Positions 1-8,162 of a stretch of 33,380 nucleotides of DNA are shown here, one piece after another. This DNA comes from Mariniblastus sp. (GTDB lineage Bacteria; Planctomycetota; Planctomycetia; Pirellulales; Pirellulaceae): positions 62,599 through 95,978 of the forward strand of contig JAKVBG010000015.1 in the NCBI GenBank assembly GCA_022447605.1, in the 5' to 3' direction. Numbering within the stretch: position 1 is the stretch's first letter; each line of letters opens with the position of its first letter. The notes below the pieces were generated by a model. It was not told the origin of the DNA. It did not search any database and saw only the letters and a list, made by a program, of their open reading frames with translations. A program made the position numbers and the translations under genes.

Positions 1-542
1 CCAATGACCGATCGGGTCTGCTGACGTGCGCTCTGCGTCCCCACCTGATCTGGGGCCCCCGAGATCGCCACCTGGTGCCGCGGCTCCTCGCTCGCGCCCG
101 CTCCAACAAGCTGTTGCGAGTCGGTGACGGAAACAACCGGATCGACATTATCCACGTGGAAAATGCCGCGCAAGCGCATCTCCAGGCTGCCTCCGCCATG
201 ACCCCGGAATCGCCCGTTTGTGGCCGGGCCTATTTCCTTTCGCAGGGTGAACCGGTCAACTGCTGGGACTGGATTGACGAGCTACTCGGCATGGCCGGGC
301 TCGCACCGATCAAAAAATCGATCTCGTTTCCCACTGCTTACCGCCTGGGGGCCGTCATGGAGGGCGCCTATAAAGTGCTGAATTTGGGCGGGGAACCACG
401 AATGACCCGTTTCCTGGCCGCCCAACTGGCCAAAAACCACTACTTTGACATCTCGTTGGCCAGGCAGGATTTCGGGTTTGACCCCCAGGTGTCGACTGCG
501 GCGGGCATGGAGGAACTGGCCGATCAGCTGGCTTCCCGCTAG
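1..542 (+). CDS. OleD-like NAD(P)-dependent 3beta-HSD family reductase, 3' part only
   Basis: The reading frame is open from the left edge (first full codon at base 3), so this is the C-terminal part (about 179 residues) of a longer gene; the GTG at 75 is internal. The visible part runs from a PHLIWGPRD segment through GDGNNRIDIIHVENAA to a helical C-terminus. These blocks are typical of the 3beta-hydroxysteroid dehydrogenase/extended SDR family, and the spacing resembles OleD, which reduces 2-alkyl-3-ketoacids in long-chain olefin synthesis. The Rossmann motif and catalytic Tyr-Lys lie outside the window. It lies 168 bp upstream of a ketosynthase on the same strand, so it may belong to the same lipid locus. 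Family assignment is confident. The OleD-type substrate is inference, and a sterol or sugar epimerase paralogue is possible. Confidence 0.8.
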   Translation, partial: NDRSGLLTCALRPHLIWGPRDRHLVPRLLARARSNKLLRVGDGNNRIDIIHVENAAQAHLQAASAMTPESPVCGRAYFLSQGEPVNCWDWIDELLGMAGLAPIKKSISFPTAYRLGAVMEGAYKVLNLGGEPRMTRFLAAQLAKNHYFDISLARQDFGFDPQVSTAAGMEELADQLASR

Positions 543-710
543 CAACCCGGGGGTGGAGGAGGCCCCAACTCCCGGTTTCGCAACCGCCTGCCGGAAAACC
601 GACGGGCCGCCCTTTCCCTGCTTGAAAGTGGCCTGGCCGAGCCCCGGCGGTTGCCAATCCGAATCGTTGCCGGTAACTTCAAGTAAGCAAAAAATTCCAA
701 GAGTTCGTTC

Positions 711-1970
711 ATGATTTCATATCCTGCTCCCGACCAATTACCCGACGATCAGCGGGTTGTCATAACCGGTTTCGGTCTCACGGCTCCCAACGGCAATTCA
801 CCGGCAGAATTTCGCGCCGGGTTGCTGGAGGGCCGAAGTGGCGTCCAGGACTACGAGATTCGCTATTTCGGCAAGACATTGGCCGGCATTTGCGATTTCG
901 AAGTCAAACGGCACCAGACCCGCAAGGATGCTCGTCGTGGAACGCGGGCCGGTTCGGTGGGGATCTACTGTGCCAACGAGGCAATCCTGGATGCCGGTTT
1001 CGACCTCGAGAATCTGGACAAGACCCGCATCGGGGTTTACGTCGGTGTCACCGAGCACGGCAACGTGGAAACCGAGAGTGAAATCCATGAAATCAAGGGG
1101 TTTGACTACGACACCAAATTCTGGTCCCACCACCACAATCCCCGCACCGTGGCCAATAACCCGGCCGGGGAAATCGCACTCAACATGGGAATCACCGGTC
1201 CCCATTACACGATCGGGGCCGCCTGTGCCGCAGGAAACGCCGGTCTGATCCAAGGCCTGCAAATGTTGAGACTGCGGGAATGTGACCTGGCACTGGCCGG
1301 CGGCGTCTCCGAGAGTATTCACACCTTTGGTATTTTCGCCGGTTTTGCCAGCCAGGGTGCCCTGGCAACTCATGAGGATGCGACCAAGGCTTCCCGGCCT
1401 TTTGATATCAATCGAAATGGAATCGTAGTCGCCGAGGGTGGCTGCCTGTACACGCTGGAACGCCTCTCGGATGCCAAAGCCCGGGATGCCAGGATCATCG
1501 CGGAAATCGTCGGCTATGGCATGAATACCGATGCCACCGACTTTGTCCTTCCCAACAGTGAACGACAGGCCCAATGCATGCGAATGGCACTGGGCCGGGC
1601 CGGCCTCAAACCGGAGCAAATCGATGTGGTCAGCACCCACGCCACGGGGACAGGAATGGGGGATACGCTGGAAATCGCCGCCGTACGAGAGGTGTTTGGG
1701 AAGAGTGAAAAAACTCGAGTAAATAATGCAAAAAGCTTTATAGGCCATACGATGGGAGCGGCCGGCGCGTTAGAATTAGCGGGCAATCTGATGGGCTTTT
1801 CAGATGGCGTCGTACATCCAACCATCAACCTGGACGACGTGGATCCTGAATGTGATATGCCCCAGTTGGTAAAAAACCAGCCCCAGGAAATTGGGCAGGT
1901 CGATTACATATTGAACAACTCGTTTGGCATGTTGGGGATCAATTCCGCCTTGGTCGTCAAACGGGTTTAA
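711..1970 (+). CDS. Beta-ketoacyl-ACP synthase, FabF (KAS II)-like
   Basis: This 419-residue thiolase-fold condensing enzyme has the usual FabF length. It would join an acyl chain to malonyl-ACP by decarboxylative Claisen condensation. The nucleophile is Cys172 in the block GAACAAGNAG. The two catalytic histidines are His310 (THATGTG) and His346 (SFIGHTMGAAGALE), with Lys341 just before the second. Near the C-terminus is the glycine-rich NNSFGMLGINSAL loop. The triad is intact, so it should be active rather than a chain-length factor. The ACP gene follows after 20 bp, indicating co-transcription. No strong Shine-Dalgarno precedes the ATG. Its setting beside an ACP and two CrtI-like oxidoreductases suggests a dedicated secondary lipid pathway rather than housekeeping FabF; that specialisation is inferred. 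Confidence 0.93.
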   Translation: MISYPAPDQLPDDQRVVITGFGLTAPNGNSPAEFRAGLLEGRSGVQDYEIRYFGKTLAGICDFEVKRHQTRKDARRGTRAGSVGIYCANEAILDAGFDLENLDKTRIGVYVGVTEHGNVETESEIHEIKGFDYDTKFWSHHHNPRTVANNPAGEIALNMGITGPHYTIGAACAAGNAGLIQGLQMLRLRECDLALAGGVSESIHTFGIFAGFASQGALATHEDATKASRPFDINRNGIVVAEGGCLYTLERLSDAKARDARIIAEIVGYGMNTDATDFVLPNSERQAQCMRMALGRAGLKPEQIDVVSTHATGTGMGDTLEIAAVREVFGKSEKTRVNNAKSFIGHTMGAAGALELAGNLMGFSDGVVHPTINLDDVDPECDMPQLVKNQPQEIGQVDYILNNSFGMLGINSALVVKRV

Positions 1971-1990
1971 CCGGTTATGGAGAACGCCAA

Positions 1991-2251
1991 ATGGCGCCAG
2001 AAGAAATACGAACAGTCATTATCGATATCCTGGGTGATATCGCCCCGGACGAAGACCTTTCATCGCTGGACGACGCCGTGCCTTTTCGAGACCAGCTGGA
2101 ACTCGACAGCATGGACTTTCTGGATATCGTGATGGAGTTGAGAAAGCGTTACCGCGTTCAGGTTCCGGAAGAGGACTACCCGGCGTTGAATTCCATGGCC
2201 AGCACGGTCGAGTACCTGACCCCCAAAATGGCCGACGTGGTGGCAACCTAG
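1991..2251 (+). CDS. Acyl carrier protein (specialised paralogue)
   Basis: This is an 86-residue acidic ACP. Ser40 in the motif LDSMDFLD is the expected 4'-phosphopantetheine attachment site, with the usual DSxx(F/L) pattern at the start of helix II. Length and charge match the ACP family. The start is supported by a GGAGA Shine-Dalgarno at about 1979-1983. It lies 20 bp after the ketosynthase, so the pair should be co-transcribed and the ACP probably carries the growing chain for that enzyme. It is followed by a strong intrinsic terminator, so downstream expression may be reduced or regulated. A housekeeping AcpP would normally sit in a fabD-fabG-acpP-fabF cluster, which is not seen here. 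Confidence 0.93.
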   Translation: MAPEEIRTVIIDILGDIAPDEDLSSLDDAVPFRDQLELDSMDFLDIVMELRKRYRVQVPEEDYPALNSMASTVEYLTPKMADVVAT

Positions 2252-2253
2252 GT

Positions 2254-2284
2254 CCCTGGGTCATCCAGTGACCCGCATGCCCAG
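2254..2284 (+). promoter_or_regulatory. Possible antiterminator arms overlapping the post-ACP terminator
   Basis: Two alternative pairings overlap the terminator stem. GGGTCA (2258-2263) pairs perfectly with TGACCC (2269-2274), taking up four of the six 5' stem bases. Alternatively CCTGGG (2255-2260) pairs with CCCAGG (2279-2284), which occupies the terminator loop. Mutually exclusive hairpins of this kind are how attenuators work. No ligand-binding fold or leader peptide was recognised, so regulation is inferred from geometry only. Confidence 0.35.
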
Positions 2285-2296
2285 GCGGGTTTTTTT
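2271..2296 (+). terminator. Rho-independent terminator between ACP and FAD oxidoreductase genes
   Basis: ACCCGC (2271-2276) pairs with GCGGGT (2285-2290) around an 8-nt loop and is followed by an unbroken run of seven T (2290-2296). It lies 20 bp after the ACP stop and 21 bp before the next same-strand start. Either the ketosynthase-ACP unit ends here or transcription into the oxidoreductase gene is partial. Confidence 0.7.
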
Positions 2297-2316
2297 GAAC
2301 CAGGCTAGGCAGCTCT

Positions 2317-3705
2317 ATGTATGACACAATTATTATCGGTGCCGGCATGTCAGGGCTGGCGGCAGGCATCCGTCTGGCTCATTACGACCAACGCGTCTGC
2401 ATTCTCGAGCGCCACTACACGATTGGCGGCCTGAATTCTTTCTATCGCCTGAATGGTCGAGATTACGACGTCGGGCTGCATGCCGTTACCAATTTCACGG
2501 AAAAGGGTGCCAAGAAAGGTCCGCTGGCCAGGATCCTGCGACAACTCCGCTTCAAGTGGGAAGATTTTTCACTGGCACCCCAAAAGGGATCGCGCGTTGT
2601 ATTCCCCCAGGCTGAACTGAAGTTCAACAACGACCTTGACCTGCTGCGCTCCGAGATCGCCAGTGCCTTTCCCTCGCAGATCGACAACTTCGAGGACCTG
2701 CTCAAAAAGGTTGTCGACTACGACGACCTCGACCAGGAGATGTTTGAAATCTCCAGCCGAACCATCCTGGCGGAAACATTCTCCGAACCCTTGTTGATCG
2801 AAATGCTGCTCTGCCCTTTGATGTGGTACGGCAACGCGGCCGAAGACGACATGGCGTGGGGACAGTTCTGCATCATGTTTCGTTCCATTTTCATCGAGGG
2901 ATTTGCCCGGCCTTACAAGGGTGTCCGCCTGATCCTGAAAAACCTGGTCAAGCGGTTTCGCGGACTGGGCGGCGAACTGAAGCTGCGCACTGGGGTCAAG
3001 CAGATCCTGGTCGAGGATGGCCATGCCGTGGCGATTGAACTCGATAATGGAGAGCAGATCACCGGGAAACGGATCCTCTCGTCGGCAGGCAACATCGAGA
3101 CACTGCGCATGTGCAGCGACACAAGCGAGCCCGACCCGAGGCGGGCGGGGCAACTGACCTTTATCGAGTCAATTTCCGTTTTGGATCGCCAGCCAGACAC
3201 GTTTGGCAATCATGATACGATCGTCTTCTACAACGATTCCGAGAAATTCCATTGGCAGCGTCCCGAATCGGACCTGTGCGACATTCGTACCGGTGTCATC
3301 TGTTCTCCCAACAATTACGAATACTCTGATGACGACGGGCGGCTCGCCGATGGGATCGTTCGCATTACGTCGATTGCCGATTTTGACCGCTGGAACAACC
3401 TGTCGAAAGAACAGTACGCCCTCGAAAAACTGCGGTGGTATGACCGCAGCGTCGAATCGGCCGTAAGGTTCACTCCCGACTTTCGTGACTACGTCATCGA
3501 CACCGACCTGTTTACACCGACCACGATTCGCCGGTTCACCTGGCACGACAACGGCGCGGTGTACGGTGTTCCCGATAAACAACTGGACGGGACGACCCAC
3601 GTCGACAACCTGTTCCTGTGCGGAACCGATCAGGGCTATGTCGGGATTATCGGCGCCATGATGAGCGGGATTTCCATGGCCAACCTGCACTGCCTGCGGG
3701 ACTGA
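2317..3705 (+). CDS. FAD-dependent oxidoreductase, phytoene desaturase (CrtI)/RetSat-like
   Basis: This is a 462-residue flavoprotein of the CrtI/carotenoid isomerase/retinol saturase superfamily. The N-terminal dinucleotide-binding fold has G8-A-G10-M-S-G13, followed by the ribose-binding acid in LERHYTIGGLNSF (about 30-42). The C-terminal FAD motif is LFLCGTDQGYVGIIGAMMSG (about 433-452). Family members desaturate, saturate or isomerise conjugated polyene chains, and the substrate cannot be read from sequence. It follows the ketosynthase and ACP genes but is separated from them by a terminator-like hairpin, so it may be translated from attenuated read-through. It converges with the next gene, with 14 bp between the stops. 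A second member of the superfamily is encoded at 6245-7690, so two successive or paired redox steps are plausible. Confidence 0.85.
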   Translation: MYDTIIIGAGMSGLAAGIRLAHYDQRVCILERHYTIGGLNSFYRLNGRDYDVGLHAVTNFTEKGAKKGPLARILRQLRFKWEDFSLAPQKGSRVVFPQAELKFNNDLDLLRSEIASAFPSQIDNFEDLLKKVVDYDDLDQEMFEISSRTILAETFSEPLLIEMLLCPLMWYGNAAEDDMAWGQFCIMFRSIFIEGFARPYKGVRLILKNLVKRFRGLGGELKLRTGVKQILVEDGHAVAIELDNGEQITGKRILSSAGNIETLRMCSDTSEPDPRRAGQLTFIESISVLDRQPDTFGNHDTIVFYNDSEKFHWQRPESDLCDIRTGVICSPNNYEYSDDDGRLADGIVRITSIADFDRWNNLSKEQYALEKLRWYDRSVESAVRFTPDFRDYVIDTDLFTPTTIRRFTWHDNGAVYGVPDKQLDGTTHVDNLFLCGTDQGYVGIIGAMMSGISMANLHCLRD

Positions 3706-3719
3706 GCCACCAGCCGGTC

Positions 3720-6056
3720 TCAATCGTAAATCAGGTACCGCTCCCGACGTTTCTGGAATGAATCCAGTCCGGTACGGGCCTGTTGCTCAAGCTGCTCCCG
3801 GTTCGCCCCCTGCTGGAACGCCTGGTAAATCTCCCGGTTCCCCAGCAACCGGTTGAAATTCGCGTCGTCCCACAGCTGTGGGAATTCGTCCCGCAGGGCG
3901 ATCGCCAGTTCGAATCCGAGCCGCAGGGGATCGAGTTGGGACCGGTCGGTTATCGAGACACTGAATCCATGACAAACCTGCCCGGCAAACTTGCTGCGGT
4001 TGGGGGTAAAGCTCCTGGGCATAAAGCGGACTCCCTTCAGTCCGACCGAGTTAAGACGTTGGGCCAGGCGTCGACCATCGATCCAGGGCGCGCCACAGAT
4101 CTCGAACGGGGTATCGGTTCCCCGCCCGACCGATACGTTGGTGAACTCCAGCAGCCCAATCCCTGGATACAGCAATGCCTGGTTCAGGTTTCTCATGTTG
4201 GGAGACGGATTGATCCAGGGCAATCCCGTCTGATCAAAGTACTGGTCACGTTGCCAACCCCGCATGGGCACGACAGTCAATTTCAGGTCCAGGTCCAGCT
4301 CCGCCGCAAACAGACGAGCCAACTCACCCACCGTCATGCCGTGACGTACCGGCAAGGGGTGACAACCGACGAAGCTCAGCCGTTCCGGGTCGAGCAGGGG
4401 CCCCCCCACGCGGTGACCCCCGATCGGGTTAGGACGATCCAGTACGATGAACTCGACACCGTTTTCGGCCGCCGACTGCATCGCGTATTGCATGGTTGAA
4501 ATGTAGGTATAAAACCGGGTACCGATGTCCTGGATATCAAACAGGAGGGCATCCAGGTCCTGCAATTGATCCGCTTCCGGTTTTCGTCGGTCGCCGTACA
4601 GGCTCACCACCTCCAGTTGTTCAGCCGCCGTTTTTGAATCGGCAATCTGCGCCTGGTCCAGCATCCCCTGCAAGCCATGTTCCGGGCTGAACAGTCGCAC
4701 CAACCGTACCTGCTCATCCCCCGATAACAGTGCGATATTACTTCGTCCGTCTCCAGCCAATCCGGTCTGATTGGTAATCAGACCGACCCGTTTGCCCCGG
4801 AGCGGAGCAAATTTCTGTTCGACCAGCACATCCAGCCCCGTTCGTGTCCCCGATCCAGCTTCACCGCCGGATGGGGTCGGGCGTGAATCGGCGATGGCCT
4901 CGACCACGACCTGACCAATCTGTCCGATCAAACGGTTGACCGAACCCTTGCCATCCGGGTGCAGGCGGTTACCGAGAAAAATATAGAACAGGTCCAACTC
5001 GGGATCGATCCAGATTCCCGTACCGGTAAACCCTCCATGTCCAAAAGCGCGGCGACTCAGGCCAGTGGCACGGTTGGATGAATAGCCGGTTTTTTTGTCC
5101 CACCCCAATCCCCGAATTCCGCGGGAGACCGGGTAGGCGGCCGTCATCAACTCGATCGTGTCCGGTTGCAACAACGATTTACCATCAATCGCTCCGCCGG
5201 CAAGCAACATCCGCGCGAACCGGGCCAGATCAGGAGCGGTCGAAAACATACCGGCGTGCCCGGCCACCCCGTTCAAGCAGAATGCACGGGGGTCGTGCAC
5301 CACGCCCTGGATCCACTCGCCGTCCCTCCGTTCGGTGACGGCGGCTCGCTGCCTCAAGGCCGCACTCGGGTTGAAACAGGTTTCCGACATTCCGGCCGGC
5401 CGCCAGAAGGACTGCTGACAAGCCTCATCGAGCGGACGGCCAGTCAACCGCTCAACCAGGCGCCCCAACACGATAAAACCGACGTCCGTATAAATGAACT
5501 TTTCACCCGGGTCGGCGATCAGCTTGAGACCGTCAATTTTACGGTAGGCCTCTTCCACGCCTCCCTCATAGTCTCGCAGCGAGTTGTCCGCGATCAATCC
5601 ACCTTGATGGGTCAACAACTGCTTAATGGTGATCGCCTCTTTCCCGTTTCCTGCAAACTCGGGCAAATACTTGGAAACGGGATCGTCCAGTTCAATACGC
5701 CCTTCCTCATACAGTTTCATGCAACAGGCGGCCGTGGCCAGTGGCTTGGTCAGCGAGGCCAGGTCGAACAGGGTATCCACCTTCATCGGTCGCTTTTCCG
5801 GCTGTACCTGAAGATGCCCGAACGCCTCCAGGAAAACAACGCCCTTCCGATCACCGGCGGCCACCACGCAACCGGCCATTTGCCCCTCCACGATTGCCGC
5901 CTCAACAAGTGGTCTGATCTTCGAGAAGGTTTCAAGATTCGTCCGCTCGGCCGGGACTTGGGCCATCATCCACGAGAGCGGGCAAAACAGCCCTACCGGG
6001 CAGAACGCCAGGAGGATCCACCAATTCGGCAGGGGCTGGAGAAAAATCATTTTCAT
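3720..6056 (-). CDS. Exported fusion: beta-lactamase-family amidase (AmiE-like) plus NamZ-like exo-N-acetylmuramidase (DUF1343)
   Basis: This 778-residue protein has two domains. After a hydrophobic N-terminus (about 10-32, probable signal peptide) comes a serine hydrolase of the class C beta-lactamase/DD-peptidase fold. Its motifs are SxxK at Ser101-Lys104, YTD at 189-191 and HGG at 340-342. A Ser/Pro/Gly-rich linker (about 390-407) leads to a DUF1343 domain (408-778) with the blocks GLITNQTG, FSPEHG, DIQDIGTRFYTYIS, LDRPNPIGG and TNVSVGRGTDTPFE. In Bacillus subtilis the separate neighbours AmiE (YbbE) and NamZ (YbbC) remove stem peptides and terminal MurNAc from peptidoglycan fragments, so this fusion probably does both outside the cytoplasm. 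It lies on the opposite strand between two lipid genes, which argues against a shared operon. Domain calls are firm; substrates are by homology. Confidence 0.88.
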   Translation of the reverse strand: MKMIFLQPLPNWWILLAFCPVGLFCPLSWMMAQVPAERTNLETFSKIRPLVEAAIVEGQMAGCVVAAGDRKGVVFLEAFGHLQVQPEKRPMKVDTLFDLASLTKPLATAACCMKLYEEGRIELDDPVSKYLPEFAGNGKEAITIKQLLTHQGGLIADNSLRDYEGGVEEAYRKIDGLKLIADPGEKFIYTDVGFIVLGRLVERLTGRPLDEACQQSFWRPAGMSETCFNPSAALRQRAAVTERRDGEWIQGVVHDPRAFCLNGVAGHAGMFSTAPDLARFARMLLAGGAIDGKSLLQPDTIELMTAAYPVSRGIRGLGWDKKTGYSSNRATGLSRRAFGHGGFTGTGIWIDPELDLFYIFLGNRLHPDGKGSVNRLIGQIGQVVVEAIADSRPTPSGGEAGSGTRTGLDVLVEQKFAPLRGKRVGLITNQTGLAGDGRSNIALLSGDEQVRLVRLFSPEHGLQGMLDQAQIADSKTAAEQLEVVSLYGDRRKPEADQLQDLDALLFDIQDIGTRFYTYISTMQYAMQSAAENGVEFIVLDRPNPIGGHRVGGPLLDPERLSFVGCHPLPVRHGMTVGELARLFAAELDLDLKLTVVPMRGWQRDQYFDQTGLPWINPSPNMRNLNQALLYPGIGLLEFTNVSVGRGTDTPFEICGAPWIDGRRLAQRLNSVGLKGVRFMPRSFTPNRSKFAGQVCHGFSVSITDRSQLDPLRLGFELAIALRDEFPQLWDDANFNRLLGNREIYQAFQQGANREQLEQQARTGLDSFQKRRERYLIYD

Positions 6057-6244
6057 CGGGTGCCAGGATTCAGGTTGAAATTTCCGAACAGGGCTGAGCG
6101 TCGCGTCCTCTCGTATTCAGCATCACGGGAGTTGACCGCCCAACTGGACCCCGGATTCACCCGGTTTCCCGTTGAGGATTTGCCTGCCTTGACTTAAGCT
6201 TACCTGCTTGGCCCTTCGGTTCCAATTCTTTATCGCACCAAATC

Positions 6245-7690
6245 ATGCCCAAAGATTTCCTGAAAGATACCGCCGCCGCCTACGATGTCGTGGTCATTGG
6301 CAGCGGCCTGGGCGGGCTGACCGCGGCCAACATCCTGGCCCGGGACGGATTATCGGTTCTTTTACTGGAACAGCATTACAAGCTGGGCGGCATGGCGACC
6401 TGGTTCAAACGGCCTGGCGGTCACATCTTTGATATCTCCCTCCATGGATTTCCGCACGGAATGGTCAAGAGCTGTCGCCGTTACTGGAGCCGGGAAATTG
6501 CTGATTCGATCGTGCAACTGCACGGGGTCCGTTTTGACAACCCGATGTTCTCCTTGACGACCACTTTCAACCGGGATGATTTCACCCAGTTGCTGACAAC
6601 CGATTTCGGGATTGAACTGGCCAAGGTCGAGCAGTTCTTCAACACAGCCCGTGACATGAACTTCTACGACGACCAGTCCCTCACCACCGGCGAACTGTTC
6701 GAGCAGTTTTTCCCGGGCCGGGAAGACGTCGTCCGCCTGTTGATGGAACCGATCACCTACGCCAACGGCTCCACGCTCGAGGACCCGGCCTTGACCTACG
6801 GTATCGTCTTTTCCAATTTCATGTCCAAGGGCGTTTTCGTCTTCCAGGGCGGCACCGACAAATTGATCAAGTCGATGGAAAAAGAGATGCGCAACAATGG
6901 TGTCGACATACGGATCAATTGCGACGTCCAGAAGATCAACCTGTCCGGAGGAAAAATTGCCTCGGTTCAGGTGAACGGAAAAACGATTCGAACCCGCGCT
7001 GTTGTCTCCAATGCCAACCTGCGGTCCACCATCTTCAATCTGGTCGGCAAACAGCATTTCGACAAGTCGTTTGCAGAACAAGCGGAAGAGGTTCGCTTGA
7101 ACAACTCGAGCACGCAAGTCTACATGGCACTGGACCCCGACGACTCCATTCCTCGCGACACCGGGGATCTTCTGTTTTGCAGTACGGCCGACCGTTTTCA
7201 AACGGACCTGTTGCTGAGCCGTGACATCACCAGTCGGACGTTTTCGTTTTACTACCCGGACACCCGCCCGGAAGGGAAAGAACGAACACTGATCGTTTCC
7301 AGTACCAACGCCCATTACCGCGACTGGGTTGGCATGGAGAAAGCTGAGTACGAGGCGAGTAAACAGGACCTGATTGAGACCACCTTCGACGCCCTGGAAA
7401 AATATGTACCGAATTGCCGAGAGCGAATCACGCATGTCGAAGCGGCGACGCCCATCACCTTTGAACACTACACGAAACACGTCAATGGCGCGAGTTTTGG
7501 CACTAAATTTGAGGGCCTGGGTGTCAGCCGGGCCCTGCCGCAACAGATTCCGGGCATGTATCATGCGGGCAGCTGCGGCATTATCATGTCAGGCTGGCTG
7601 GGGACGATCAACTACGGAGTGATTGTCGCCAACGACGTGATCAACCATCTCTCGACGACGGCCGGTTCACCGACCGCCGTGACCCCATAA
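6245..7690 (+). CDS. FAD-dependent oxidoreductase, phytoene desaturase (CrtI)/RetSat-like, second copy
   Basis: This 481-residue flavoprotein belongs to the same superfamily as the one at 2317-3705. The Rossmann motif is G19-S-G21-L-G-G24, followed by [15 protein letters not shown] (about 45-59). The C-terminal FAD segment is [21 protein letters not shown] (about 439-459). The central region contains [14 protein letters not shown], resembling the CrtI segment that precedes the substrate domain. The two copies differ clearly, for example LHAVTNF against LHGFPHG after the GG motif, so this is not a recent duplication. The dehydratase gene follows after 13 bp and the enoyl reductase after that, making a tight three-gene unit. 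Probable role: redox or isomerisation of an ACP-bound or free unsaturated chain. Carotenoid desaturation cannot be excluded. Confidence 0.85.
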   Translation: MPKDFLKDTAAAYDVVVIGSGLGGLTAANILARDGLSVLLLEQHYKLGGMATWFKRPGGHIFDISLHGFPHGMVKSCRRYWSREIADSIVQLHGVRFDNPMFSLTTTFNRDDFTQLLTTDFGIELAKVEQFFNTARDMNFYDDQSLTTGELFEQFFPGREDVVRLLMEPITYANGSTLEDPALTYGIVFSNFMSKGVFVFQGGTDKLIKSMEKEMRNNGVDIRINCDVQKINLSGGKIASVQVNGKTIRTRAVVSNANLRSTIFNLVGKQHFDKSFAEQAEEVRLNNSSTQVYMALDPDDSIPRDTGDLLFCSTADRFQTDLLLSRDITSRTFSFYYPDTRPEGKERTLIVSSTNAHYRDWVGMEKAEYEASKQDLIETTFDALEKYVPNCRERITHVEAATPITFEHYTKHVNGASFGTKFEGLGVSRALPQQIPGMYHAGSCGIIMSGWLGTINYGVIVANDVINHLSTTAGSPTAVTP

Positions 7691-7703
7691 CCGAACCGGA
7701 CCC

Positions 7704-8153
7704 ATGAACCCCCAGCCCGATTCCGACCTGCCAGAGATCGCGTCAGCCATTCCCCACCGTGGCCCCATGCTGCTGGTCGACGAAGTCGTCTCGCTGGATG
7801 AATCTTCCATCGTTTGTCGGAAGACGTTCTCACAGGATGAATTTTTTTTCCAGGGTCACTACCCAGGTTTCCCACTGACACCAGGCGTGATTCTCTGTGA
7901 ATGCGCCGCCCAGACGGGGGCCATCCTGCTGTCCGGCAAGGTATCGGCCGACGAGGGGATCCCCGTTTTGACAAAAATGGACAAGGTCCGATTCAAGGAG
8001 ATCGTCTATCCCGGCCAGACGATTGAAATTGCCTGCCAACTGGATGACCAGCTCGCCAACGCGTTTTACCTGACGGCCAAGGTTACCTGCCAGGGAAAGA
8101 CGGCCGCCCGCCTCTCGTTTGTGTGTACCATTGCAAATCCTGGAAACAACTAA
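7704..8153 (+). CDS. 3-hydroxyacyl-ACP dehydratase, FabZ-like
   Basis: This 149-residue hotdog-fold protein has FabZ length. The N-terminal block IPHRGPMLLVDEV is diagnostic. The active site is His52 in GHYPGFPLTPGV, with Glu66 in CECAAQTG in the usual arrangement. It would dehydrate 3-hydroxyacyl-ACP to trans-2-enoyl-ACP. It sits 13 bp after a CrtI-like gene and 9 bp before the enoyl reductase gene, so dehydration and reduction should be co-expressed. No FabG-type ketoreductase is visible in the window. The pathway must borrow one, or the OleD-like reductase at the left edge could be involved (speculative). Confidence 0.92.
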   Translation: MNPQPDSDLPEIASAIPHRGPMLLVDEVVSLDESSIVCRKTFSQDEFFFQGHYPGFPLTPGVILCECAAQTGAILLSGKVSADEGIPVLTKMDKVRFKEIVYPGQTIEIACQLDDQLANAFYLTAKVTCQGKTAARLSFVCTIANPGNN

Positions 8154-8162
8154 GGTGCCAAC

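Noticed and set aside
880..893. TGGCCGGCATTTGC as a sigma-54 site
   Set aside because: GG to GC spacing is 9 bp instead of 10, and it lies inside the ketosynthase gene.
798..1748. Long minus-strand frame opposite the ketosynthase gene
   Set aside because: It mirrors a strongly supported gene and has no family motif; an antisense shadow of GC-rich coding DNA.
6189..6230. TTGACT as -35 of a promoter for the second CrtI-like gene
   Set aside because: No -10 at 16-18 bp; the AT-rich stretch that follows is too far away.
6362..7564. 400-codon minus-strand frame opposite the second CrtI-like gene
   Set aside because: No recognisable domain, no ribosome site, and the opposite strand has a clear flavoprotein.
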